A stretch of 54,043 bases of DNA from positions 1 through 54,043 of the forward strand of contig JAPSFM010000026.1 of assembly GCA_035063885.1 (NCBI GenBank), in the 5' to 3' direction. The position numbers and the translations under genes were made by a program. Shown here piece by piece: positions 1 to 7,607 of the stretch (the first letter of the stretch is position 1; each line of letters opens with the position of its first letter). Below the pieces are notes generated by a model. The model was not told the origin of the DNA and searched no databases. It saw only the letters and a program-made list of their open reading frames with translations. Source of the DNA: CAADGY01 sp900696665 (GTDB lineage: Bacteria; Acidobacteriota; Terriglobia; Bryobacterales; Bryobacteraceae).

Positions 1-603
1 TCGGGCGCAGAAACATTCTGGCTCGATATTGTCATGAGATCACGGCCACCTCAGGAGGGTTGCTCTCCACTACATCGGCTTTTCAGCATGCGCCCTTTGC
101 AAATCGGACACCTACGCCGCACCAACGTTCCGGCTGAGCGGCTGGATCGTGATCAAGCCGTGCTGGCCTACAAGCGGTTGGCCACCGTGGAGCGAGCATT
201 CCGCTCGCTGAAGAGCGCCGATCTGCACGTGCGACCCATTTACCACCGCTCGCCCGACCGCGTGCGGGCACACGTTTTCCTGGCCACGCTGGCTTACTAC
301 GTGGAATGGCACATGCGCCGCGCCTTGGCGCCGGTGTTGTTTGACGATGAGCTGAACGGAGGACCACGGTCGTCGCCGGTAGCCCCAGCGGTCCGTTCCA
401 GCCATGCTCAGGCCAAAGCCCGCCGCAAGCGCACCGTCGACGATTGGCCGGTGCAGAGTTTTCAGGATTGGCTCAAAGACCTGGCCACCATCGTGAAGAA
501 CACGATTCAGCCCAAACTGAAATCGCTTCCAACCTTCGAGGTCATCACTCGTCCCACCCCCTCCCAACAGCACGCCCTGCGCTTGCTCGGCGTTTCCCTG
601 TAG
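1..603 (+). pseudogene. IS1634/IS4-like transposase, C-terminal remnant
   Basis: The frame is open from the left edge to a TAG. From about position 112 it reads like the C-terminal third of an IS1634-type DDE transposase: RTNVPAERL, then VERAFRSLK around the last catalytic Glu, then HVRPIYHRSPDRVRAHVFL, and a tail ending in RPTPSQQHALRLLGV. The first 35 or so codons do not resemble the expected DDE core that precedes RTNVP in this family. The gene therefore looks broken, or joined to foreign sequence near 95-112, rather than merely cut by the window edge. No catalytic N-terminal part is visible, so it should be inactive. The IS end probably lies between 604 and 680, abutting the next gene's stop. 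Family assignment is from remembered motif pattern. Confidence 0.75.
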
Positions 604-680
604 TCAGTGGCCGCCCCCATCTTCGCCCGCAAATGCCTTGCTGTCAACAAATGCCCTGCGGGAAGGGGTGGAACTTCGGA

Positions 681-1265
681 CTAAGCCGCCTTTTGACCTG
701 GCGCCGGGGCCAGCGGGGGCCGAACCGGCCGGATGGTGACCACGTTCGGCGCTTCGAACGCCCGGACGGGTTCTTCTGAATACGTGCTGTTGAAATACTC
801 GTTCAGCGGGTAAAGGCTGTACGGCTTCAATTCGCGGTAGGCGCGGCCGAGTTTCTGTTCGATGCGGTACACAGCATGAAAAAAATTGCCCCGGTCCATT
901 TTTAGCTTGCGGCAGCACAGCTTCCAATCGCCGCCCAGAAGGTAGTGGTAGCGAAAGATTTTGTGCTCCTCTTCTGTCAACGCCCGCCGGCTGACGTTGC
1001 AGAAATCCGTGACGTACTCTTCATCTTTCCGGCCCCAGATCACCCGGCGGTTGCGGCCCGATGTTAGCTGAAGCGATACCTGGCTCAGTCTCTTTTCCTT
1101 CGTTGCACAATAGCGAAAGCGCGAAAAACAGGCGCGGAAAATGGCGCGAAAGACACAATTGCACGGGACCAGTTGGCCCCGGCGTCCAGATCTCTGACCC
1201 AAACCGTGGCAATGGGCGCAGGATTCTTTTGCAAGTGGCAGTGTCTCGGAACGTGTCCACATCAT
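681..1265 (-). CDS. Putative regulator: Cys-rich zinc-finger-like N-terminus plus HTH-like C-terminus
   Basis: A 194-residue protein that I do not recognise as a named family. The N-terminus has a DnaJ-like half finger, CAHCHGLGQR, followed by a PCNC motif about 10 residues later and another Cys in FRACFSRF. This could bind zinc. The C-terminal half contains RRALTEEEHKIFRYHYLLGG, then a helix-rich stretch around DWKLCCRKLKMDRGNFFHAV that has the look of a sigma-70 region 4 or helix-turn-helix fold. Similar proteins are, as I recall, common in Acidobacteria without assigned function. Start chosen at ATG 1265 because GGGAGGA lies about 14 nt upstream; the frame also runs to a TTG at 1346 without a visible RBS. 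It is divergent from the small regulator at 1553 across an AT-rich region. A DNA- or RNA-binding role is inference. Confidence 0.6.
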   Translation of the reverse strand: MMWTRSETLPLAKESCAHCHGLGQRSGRRGQLVPCNCVFRAIFRACFSRFRYCATKEKRLSQVSLQLTSGRNRRVIWGRKDEEYVTDFCNVSRRALTEEEHKIFRYHYLLGGDWKLCCRKLKMDRGNFFHAVYRIEQKLGRAYRELKPYSLYPLNEYFNSTYSEEPVRAFEAPNVVTIRPVRPPLAPAPGQKAA

Positions 1266-1552
1266 ATGAATTATCGAGTCCTCCCGGCGTCCGTGGCCTC
1301 TGTTGCCCGTCCGCCAAATCAATCTGAGTTCAATCGTATGTCGCAAAAAAATAAAATCAATTAAAATAGTAAGTAATTTCTGGGGAACTTTGTAATTATA
1401 AACTCAGAATATATTGTATATATTTGATAACAAACAATTTAACGTATGATTTGATATAAATATTAAAACTTATTAAGTATGAGTATAATTGGCTGGCAGA
1501 TCAAAATGAGGTACCATCTATTTCTGCTAGAAATAGGGTTTTAAGGTCTGAA
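1266..1552. promoter_or_regulatory. AT-rich divergent intergenic region
   Basis: This gap separates two divergent putative regulators. Counting by hand, 1351-1490 holds about 25 G/C in 140 bases (about 18%), against roughly 60% around it. It contains a perfect TATAAT on the plus strand at 1484-1489 and a perfect TATAAT on the minus strand at 1400-1395, so it can plausibly fire in both directions. No ORF of note and no RNA gene was recognised. It may be a curved or H-NS-like-silenced promoter region, or the edge of acquired DNA; neither can be decided from sequence alone. Confidence 0.55.
1461..1489 (+). promoter_or_regulatory. Candidate promoter of the small HTH gene
   Basis: A perfect -10 element TATAAT sits at 1484-1489, 63 nt before the ATG at 1553. 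The -35 position at 17-nt spacing reads TATTAA, a weak match. The -10 is good, but in such AT-rich DNA chance matches are frequent, so this is a candidate only. Confidence 0.35.
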
Positions 1553-1816
1553 ATGTATTTCGAGATACTGCATTTGAGACTTGTCGCCGTCGTCAAGTCG
1601 CGTATCCGGAACGGAGAAGTGAGTGAGCGCCGTCTTGCCCACATTACCGGAATTTCACAGCCGCATATCCATAATGTGTTGAAAGGCGTGAGAGTTCTCT
1701 CACCAAGTTTGGCAGACCGCCTCCTGAAGGTCTTGGGCATTTCCATTCTGGACCTTATCGAGCCATCCGAGTTCGAGCGGCTGAGGTCCCTGAAGGGCAC
1801 TGACACGCCTGGCTGA
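1553..1816 (+). CDS. Small Cro/CI (XRE)-type helix-turn-helix protein
   Basis: An 87-residue protein made almost entirely of one HTH_3-type domain. Residues about 9-65 contain the five-helix pattern, with the turn and recognition helix in ERRLAHITGISQPHIHNVLK and a typical closing helix ADRLLKVLGISILDLIEP. There is no second domain for ligand binding or multimerisation, so it may act as a simple repressor or depend on a partner. It reads away from the AT-rich region and is followed after 46 nt by the exported metallo-hydrolase gene, possibly co-transcribed. Its targets are unknown; autoregulation or control of the divergent gene at 681-1265 is a guess from position. Confidence 0.75.
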   Translation: MYFEILHLRLVAVVKSRIRNGEVSERRLAHITGISQPHIHNVLKGVRVLSPSLADRLLKVLGISILDLIEPSEFERLRSLKGTDTPG

Positions 1817-1862
1817 CGCTGGAGCCCGTGGCGTTCGCGGGTGTCTGTGATACGATTCGGCC

Positions 1863-2873
1863 ATGCGTGTATTCCGTGTCTTTTTCGCATTGATCGCTGT
1901 CCCGGTTCTCCTCGCTGCCGCTAAGACACTTGATATCTATTTCATTGATGTGGAAGGGGGACAAGCCACTCTGATCGTCACGCCTTCCGGCCAATCGATG
2001 CTGGTGGATGCCGGATGGCGCGGCTACGACGGCCGTGATGCCAGGCGGATCAGCGAAGCGGCGAAAAAAGCCGGTGTCAAGAAAATCGATTACCTTTTGG
2101 TCACTCACTACCACCTGGATCACGTCGGCGGGGTCCCCCAACTGGCCGAACGCATGCCGGTGACCACTTTTGTGGACCACGGGCCCAACAACGAGGACAG
2201 CAAAGGGGCCAAAGAGTTGTTCGCCGCCTACGAGCAGGTGGTATCGAAAGGCAAACGCATGGTGGTGAAGCCTGGAGACCAGATTCCGCTGAAGGGTGTG
2301 AACGTCACGATGCTATCGGCGGCGGGGGATCTGATCGAAAAACCGGTAGAGGGCGCGGGGGCGGCCAACCCGCTCTGCGGGAGCGACAAACCCCGCAAGG
2401 ACGACCCCACCGAAAATGCCCGCTCGGCGGGCTTCCTGCTTACGTTCGGGAAGTTCCGGTTCATCGACCTGGGTGACTTGACCTGGAACAAAGAGATGGA
2501 TCTGGTCTGTCCCCAAAATAGAGCCGGCGAAGTGGACGTTTACCTGACGACTCACCATGGCATGAACATGTCCGGACCCGCCACTATTGTGCACGCGCTG
2601 AAGCCGCGGGTGGCTATTATGAACAACGGTGCGAAGAAAGGCGGAAGCCCCGAAGCCTGGGACGTTGTCCGCAAGTCTCCCGGACTGGAAGACATCTGGC
2701 AGCTCCACTTCGCCATCGCCGGCGGAGAGGCGCATAATTCTCCCCAGCCGTTCCTCGCCAATCTCCATGAACGCTGCGAAGGCAACTGGATCAAGCTGTC
2801 CGCGCAGACGGATGGCTCATTCACAGTCTTCAATTCGCGAAACCGCTATCAGAAGACGTATCCGGCGCGGTGA
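1863..2873 (+). CDS. Exported ComEC/Rec2-like metallo-beta-lactamase-fold hydrolase
   Basis: A 336-residue metallo-hydrolase with an N-terminal signal peptide (charged MRVFR, hydrophobic stretch, cleavage probably near AAAKT around residue 20). The mature start LDIYFIDVEGGQATLIV matches the soluble ComEC-type MBL domain. Metal ligands are visible: THYHLDH at residues 81-87, FIDLGD further on, and TTHHGMN near residue 230. The enzyme should sit in the periplasm and hydrolyse a phosphodiester or ester. ComEC-related proteins act on DNA, but stand-alone exported relatives are uncharacterised, so the substrate is unknown. It lacks the transmembrane competence part of ComEC. The ATG at 1863 gives the full signal peptide. 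Confidence 0.8.
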   Translation: MRVFRVFFALIAVPVLLAAAKTLDIYFIDVEGGQATLIVTPSGQSMLVDAGWRGYDGRDARRISEAAKKAGVKKIDYLLVTHYHLDHVGGVPQLAERMPVTTFVDHGPNNEDSKGAKELFAAYEQVVSKGKRMVVKPGDQIPLKGVNVTMLSAAGDLIEKPVEGAGAANPLCGSDKPRKDDPTENARSAGFLLTFGKFRFIDLGDLTWNKEMDLVCPQNRAGEVDVYLTTHHGMNMSGPATIVHALKPRVAIMNNGAKKGGSPEAWDVVRKSPGLEDIWQLHFAIAGGEAHNSPQPFLANLHERCEGNWIKLSAQTDGSFTVFNSRNRYQKTYPAR

Positions 2874-2950
2874 TACGCCCGTTCCAGGGAACTTCCGCCG
2901 CTTTCCACTCGTAACTCGTCTTGAAGCCGCAGGCACGCGGACTTCACCTT

Positions 2951-4201
2951 ATGATCGGGTTTTTCCACCAGACCTTCCTCAATATGTGGCGTCACAAGCT
3001 GCGAAGCTTCCTCACCATGTTCGGCATCGCCTGGGGAATCTGCTCGCTGGTGTTGATGCTGGCGCTTTGCGACGGTTTCCGGCAGGGCCAGCGCAAGAAC
3101 ATGTCCCAGATCGGGGACAACCTGGTCTTTCTTTACAGCGGGCGTACGGAACGCCAGGCCGGTGGCGAGCGCGCCGGAAGGCAGATCTGGCTGACGGAAC
3201 AGGGCGTGGCGGCGATACGGGCGAATTGTCCGCTGGTTGAGACCGTCGCACCGGAGATCAAGCGTTACGATACGCCGGTAGCCAGCAGCTTCAATTCGGG
3301 CCGCTTTCTGGTGCTTGGGGTCTCCCCCGAATACCTGAAGCTGCGTAATCTTCCGGTTGAGACCGGACGCCCCGTGCAGGCGCGCGACGTCGAACAGATC
3401 CGCCGCGTCTGTGTGCTCGGCGCTTCCGTCCGCAAGCAGTTGTTCGAAGAGCGCCAGCCGCTCGGAGGTGAGATTCGCATCAGCGGCTATCCCTACACAG
3501 TTATCGGAGCCATGAGCGAGAAGATGCAGAACAGCACCTATGACGGCTGGGATAACGACAAGATTCTGATCCCGATCACGAGCCTGCGGCGTGACTGCCC
3601 CCCGGAGCGCACTACGTACCGGCCGGACCGCGTGGATTCCATTCTGTACCGCCCGTCCTCGGTGAAAGAGTGGAGAGCCACGCGAGTACAGGTGCGCCGT
3701 GCGCTTGCCGCCGTCTACAATTTCGATCCGCTCGATGAAAGTGCCGTGCCGGTGAATGACTCCGTAGAAGGAGCCGAGCTGTTCGACCGCGTATTCGATT
3801 CCGGGGAGATATTCCTGGCGGTGATTGCGCTGATAACGCTGTCGCTCGGCGGCGTGAGTGTGATGAACACGATGATGATGGCCGTTGCCGAGCGGACTAG
3901 CGAGATCGGCCTGAAGAAGGCGCTAGGCGCTACCCGTCATCGCATTCTCCTCGATTTCTTCCTCGAAGGGGTCTTCCTGGCTCTGCTCAGCGGCGCGGTG
4001 GGCATTGGCACGGTCTGGACGCTGGCGGGCGTCGTCAACTCGCTGCCGATGCCGGCGATGTTTTCCGGTCTGCTGATCGACATGAAGAGTGCACTGCTCG
4101 CGCTGGCCGCGCTCGGTACGGTGGCCATCTGTTCCGCCGTGCCACCGGCGTGGCGCGCCGCGGGACTTACTCCGGTCGAGGCCCTGCGGGAGGAGAGATA
4201 A
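2951..4201 (+). CDS. MacB/FtsX-type ABC transporter permease (first of pair)
   Basis: A 416-residue permease. It has an N-terminal membrane helix (SFLTMFGIAWGICSLVLML), a large periplasmic MacB-PCD-like domain up to about residue 280, and three C-terminal helices with the FtsX core, including AERTSEIGLKKALGATRHRI. The ending TPVEALREER is typical of this superfamily. Such permeases move lipids, lipoproteins, peptides or drugs, or transmit mechanical force, and need a LolD/MacB ATPase. None is encoded here, nor is a membrane-fusion protein. Start chosen at ATG 2951; the frame also opens at a TTG at 2921. The stop lies one base before the start codon of the paralogue downstream, so the two are surely co-translated and probably form a heterodimer. 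Confidence 0.85.
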   Translation: MIGFFHQTFLNMWRHKLRSFLTMFGIAWGICSLVLMLALCDGFRQGQRKNMSQIGDNLVFLYSGRTERQAGGERAGRQIWLTEQGVAAIRANCPLVETVAPEIKRYDTPVASSFNSGRFLVLGVSPEYLKLRNLPVETGRPVQARDVEQIRRVCVLGASVRKQLFEERQPLGGEIRISGYPYTVIGAMSEKMQNSTYDGWDNDKILIPITSLRRDCPPERTTYRPDRVDSILYRPSSVKEWRATRVQVRRALAAVYNFDPLDESAVPVNDSVEGAELFDRVFDSGEIFLAVIALITLSLGGVSVMNTMMMAVAERTSEIGLKKALGATRHRILLDFFLEGVFLALLSGAVGIGTVWTLAGVVNSLPMPAMFSGLLIDMKSALLALAALGTVAICSAVPPAWRAAGLTPVEALREER

Positions 4202-4202
4202 C

Positions 4203-5462
4203 ATGACCGCACGGATTGTGATGAAAGAAGCCTACGCATCGCTCCGGCATTACCGGCGGCGCACGACGGTAACTGTGCTCAGCCTTGCCTGGGGTGTCGC
4301 TTCCTTCGTCATGTTGATGTCTTACGGAGACGGCTTCGATGAAGCAATACGGCGTGCGTTCCTCGCAGTGGGTCAGGACCTGATCATTATGCGCGGCGGC
4401 CAAACCAGTAAACAAGCGGGCGGATTGCGTTCGGGCCGTGGCATCCGGCTCGAGCTCGACGACGTCAAAGCGATTCGCGAGAGCGCTCCGGCGGTATTGG
4501 CGATCTCACCCGAAATCTTCGGACGAAACATGAACGTAGTCCGCGGACTGCGCGAGAAGCAGTATTTCGGCAGGGCCGTCTGGCCGGAATACGGGCGTAT
4601 TCGAAACGTGAATCTGGTGGCAGGAAGATGGATCAACGCGGAGGATAACTTGAACCGCAATCGCGTCGTGGTACTGGGATCGACCGTGGCGAAGGAATTG
4701 TTCAGCGGCATCCCGCCAGTAAACGAAGAGGTGACTGTGAACGGGTTTCGCTTCACGGTCGTCGGCGTGATGGATTCCAAAGTCCAGCTTGCGAATTACA
4801 ACCGCCGCGACAACATGTGCTTCTTTCTTCCCTATGAGACGATGTCGCTGTTCGCGGACGTACGCTACCCCCACTTGATCCTCTGGATGCCCGTTTCAGG
4901 TATGGCCCGGCAGGCTTCGATCGGCCAGGTGCGGACAATTATGGCGACGCTGCACCACTTTCAGCCCGACGACAGCAAAGCGGTCGATATCCTCGCCTTC
5001 AACCAGTTTTTGAGCATCATTGACGGCATGTCGCTCGCGGTGAAGTTGTTGTTGGGTTTCGTCGGCGTGCTGACGCTCAGCATCGGAGGCGTCGGGTTAG
5101 CCAATGTCATGCTGGCCTCTGTAATAGAGCGTACGCGTGAGATCGGCATTTTAAAAGCTGTGGGCGGGCGGAAGCAAGCGATTCTTGGACAGTTCCTGGC
5201 CGAATCGCTAATGGTGATTTTGACCGGAGGTTTGCTGGGCGTCCTCATCGGAACGGCTGCCACGAAAGCCGTTGGGTCCATGCCCTTGTTCGAATCCATT
5301 TTCCAGGACGCGGCGGGGAAGGGAAGCCTGGAGCTGCATGTTTCTACGCCCGCGATTGTGATTTCGTTGGGTGTGCTGCTGGTTGTAGGTCTCACTGCGG
5401 CGATGATTCCCGCGATCAAAGCCGCGCGTCTCGACCCCATCGAGGCTTTGAGATACGAGTAA
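4203..5462 (+). CDS. MacB/FtsX-type ABC transporter permease (second of pair)
   Basis: A 419-residue permease with the same four-helix layout as its neighbour and clear sequence kinship to it (compare GDNLVFLYSGRT there with GQDLIIMRGGQT here, and VAPEI with ISPEI). The N-terminal helix covers TTVTVLSLAWGVASFVMLM. The C-terminal FtsX domain contains IERTREIGILKAVGGRKQAI and ends in LDPIEALRYE. ATG 4203 is preceded by GGGAGGAGAG and starts one base after the upstream stop; the longer frame upstream lies inside the first permease and is discarded. The pair resembles heteromeric ABC exporters in which two permeases share one ATPase encoded elsewhere. The transported substrate cannot be read from the sequence. 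Confidence 0.85.
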   Translation: MTARIVMKEAYASLRHYRRRTTVTVLSLAWGVASFVMLMSYGDGFDEAIRRAFLAVGQDLIIMRGGQTSKQAGGLRSGRGIRLELDDVKAIRESAPAVLAISPEIFGRNMNVVRGLREKQYFGRAVWPEYGRIRNVNLVAGRWINAEDNLNRNRVVVLGSTVAKELFSGIPPVNEEVTVNGFRFTVVGVMDSKVQLANYNRRDNMCFFLPYETMSLFADVRYPHLILWMPVSGMARQASIGQVRTIMATLHHFQPDDSKAVDILAFNQFLSIIDGMSLAVKLLLGFVGVLTLSIGGVGLANVMLASVIERTREIGILKAVGGRKQAILGQFLAESLMVILTGGLLGVLIGTAATKAVGSMPLFESIFQDAAGKGSLELHVSTPAIVISLGVLLVVGLTAAMIPAIKAARLDPIEALRYE

Positions 5463-5503
5463 GGCCGTCCATTTACTAAGCTGGTATCTGTGCCCGCCGG
5501 CTT

Positions 5504-7102
5504 ATGAACGATTCTTCCCCATCCGGGGGTAAACCCGGTTCCGGACACACGACCGGCCGCTTTGCGCTCTTTGTCGCCGCGGGTATTCTCCTCAGCCGTG
5601 TGGTGGGGTTGGTACGTCTAAGGGCGTTCGCCTATTACTTCGGTGTTCAATCGGACGCGGCGGATGCTTTCAACGCCGGCTTCCGAATTCCCAATCTCCT
5701 GCAAAACCTGTTCGGAGAAGGCGTGCTTTCCGCCTCCTTCATCCCCGTGTACGCGCCGGCGCTGGCCCGGGGCGACGAAAAAGAAGCGGGCCGGCTTGCC
5801 GGCGCCATTGCGGCAATCCTCAGCCTGATAACCTCCGCCGTTGTGCTGGCCGGGATTCTGGCGGCGCCGGTTCTGGTTGATCTTATCGCTCCAGGCTTTG
5901 ATGGCGCAAAACGCGAACTGACGGTCAGAGTGGTTCAGATCCTGTTTCCAGGTGCGGGATTGCTGGTGTTGTCCGCCTGGTGCCTGGGCATTCTCAACAG
6001 CCACGGCCGTTTTTTTCTTTCCTACGCTGCTCCCGTGATCTGGAATGCGGCGATGATCGCTGCGCTGGTTGGTTTCGGCGGGCGTGTAGATCAGCCGCGG
6101 CTGGCCGTTGCGCTTGCCTGGGGGTCGGTTGCCGGCAGCCTGTTGCAGTTCGCCGTACAGGTGCCCGTGGTGGTCCGGCTGGCGCGGCGTTTGCACCTGT
6201 CACTGGGGCGCGGAATGGAGAGCGTCCGGACCGTGCTGCGGAATTTCGTGCCGGTATTCTTCAGCCGGGGTGTTGTGCAGATCAGTGCCTATGTCGATGC
6301 GATGATCGCGAGCCTGCTGCCCACCGGTGCGATGACGGGCCTTGCCAACGCGCAGTTGCTATACACGCTGCCTGTCAGCCTGTTCGGAATGGCCGTCTCG
6401 GCTGCGGAGCTCCCGGCCATGTCCAGCGCGCTGGGAACCGAAGAGGAGATTGCCGGTGCGCTGCGCCGGCGCTTGAATTCAGGGCTGCGCCGGATCGCAT
6501 TCTTCGTCGTTCCTTCCGCCGTTGCTTTCGCGGCATTGGGAGATGTGATTTCGGCGGCCCTGCTGCAAACAGGACGATTTACGTATCAGGACGCCGTGTA
6601 TGTATGGGGCATTCTGGCCGGATATTCCGTAGGCCTGCTGGCATCGACCTTAGGACGGCTGTACTCTTCGACTTATTATGCTTTGCGCGATACCAGAACT
6701 CCGCTTCAGTTTGCGGCCGTTCGCGTACCGATGGCGGGTGTGCTCGGGATTGCGTTCGCCACGCAACTGCCGGGCATGATGGGCATTGAGGAGCGCTGGG
6801 GAGTCGCCGGATTGACGCTCGCCTCGGCGATCGCAGGCTGGGTGGAGTTCGCACTGCTGCGCCACCGCCTGAATCGCCGGATAGGGGAGACCGGACTTCC
6901 CCTGGCCTTCAGCATTCGCCTCTGGAGTGCAGGGTTGCTGGCCGCGGCGGCGGGATGGGGTGTGAAGCTTGCCGTGGGCACGGCCGGACCGCTGATCGCG
7001 GCAGCACTTATCCTGCCCGCGTTCGGTATCGTCTACTTCGGGATGACATTAGCCTGGGGTATTCCGGAAGCGCGGACTTTGTTCCGCCGCGTGCGCCGTT
7101 AA
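5504..7102 (+). CDS. murJ: Lipid II flippase MurJ
   Basis: A 532-residue MVF/MATE-type membrane protein that flips lipid II to the outer face of the inner membrane for peptidoglycan synthesis. Family signatures are present: GILLSRVVGLVRLRAFAYYFG at the start, DAFNAGFRIPNLLQNLFGEG with the conserved Arg and FGEG, SASFIPVYAPAL, and a late NRRIG region. Fourteen hydrophobic segments fit the usual fold, and the length matches the family (about 510-540). The ATG at 5504 follows the ABC permease stop by 41 nt, so it may share the transcript. Whether the permease pair has a cell-envelope role related to MurJ is only suggested by proximity. It is the last + gene before a convergent VanZ-like gene. 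Confidence 0.93.
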   Translation: MNDSSPSGGKPGSGHTTGRFALFVAAGILLSRVVGLVRLRAFAYYFGVQSDAADAFNAGFRIPNLLQNLFGEGVLSASFIPVYAPALARGDEKEAGRLAGAIAAILSLITSAVVLAGILAAPVLVDLIAPGFDGAKRELTVRVVQILFPGAGLLVLSAWCLGILNSHGRFFLSYAAPVIWNAAMIAALVGFGGRVDQPRLAVALAWGSVAGSLLQFAVQVPVVVRLARRLHLSLGRGMESVRTVLRNFVPVFFSRGVVQISAYVDAMIASLLPTGAMTGLANAQLLYTLPVSLFGMAVSAAELPAMSSALGTEEEIAGALRRRLNSGLRRIAFFVVPSAVAFAALGDVISAALLQTGRFTYQDAVYVWGILAGYSVGLLASTLGRLYSSTYYALRDTRTPLQFAAVRVPMAGVLGIAFATQLPGMMGIEERWGVAGLTLASAIAGWVEFALLRHRLNRRIGETGLPLAFSIRLWSAGLLAAAAGWGVKLAVGTAGPLIAAALILPAFGIVYFGMTLAWGIPEARTLFRRVRR

Positions 7103-7214
7103 TGGCTCGCAGGAAGGTCATTGAGAAGTGCGGCCCCGGGGAGTTCAGGAAAGCCTGGGCCTCATACTGACCGCTAAAGCTAAGCCGGAGATTCCGCTAC
7201 GCGGCAGTACCGTG

Positions 7215-7586
7215 CTACACAGCCACTCGCGCCCGAAACGGCAGAGCAACGACAAATCCCGCCCCAAGGCCAACGCCATTTGCAATCATGTCGTACAGAT
7301 CGAACATGCGATCGCTTAAGTAGCTTTGGCCGAATTCGAGAGACACTCCGAGGAAAAGAAGGCCGAGAATCAGTCCAGCCAGTGTCCAACGGCTTTCATG
7401 GAGCGCCGGTAGGAATGACAGTACCGCGTAAGCGGCCGAGTGTAGCAGTTTGTCGCTCAGGTGCAGGAGATCGATCATCCGGATAGGTGGCGACGAGGAG
7501 GGCAACAGAGATCCCACGACGACCCCCGACACCACCAGGAACCACAGCACGCGCAGACTTCGTCTGGACAGTCGTTTTTTGCACAT
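7215..7586 (-). CDS. VanZ-like membrane protein
   Basis: A 123-residue protein with about four transmembrane segments. The family pattern is visible: KLLHSAAYAVLSFLPAL, followed by GVSLEFGQSYLSDRMFDLYD and the motif DMIANGVGLGAG. VanZ homologues confer low-level teicoplanin resistance in some Gram-positive bacteria, but in Gram-negative genomes their role is unknown. Starts at ATG 7586, 21 nt after the stop of the NnrS-like gene, so it probably belongs to that transcript. It converges on murJ with about 110 nt between the two genes, in which I see no clear terminator. Confidence 0.8.
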   Translation of the reverse strand: MCKKRLSRRSLRVLWFLVVSGVVVGSLLPSSSPPIRMIDLLHLSDKLLHSAAYAVLSFLPALHESRWTLAGLILGLLFLGVSLEFGQSYLSDRMFDLYDMIANGVGLGAGFVVALPFRARVAV

Positions 7587-7607
7587 TGCCCAGCACCGAT
7601 TCTAGCG

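Noticed and set aside
444..927. ORFs 444..779 (+) and 604..927 (-) near the left IS remnant
   Set aside because: They are shadows of the transposase and of the Cys-rich gene, with no recognisable motif and Pro/Arg-rich composition.
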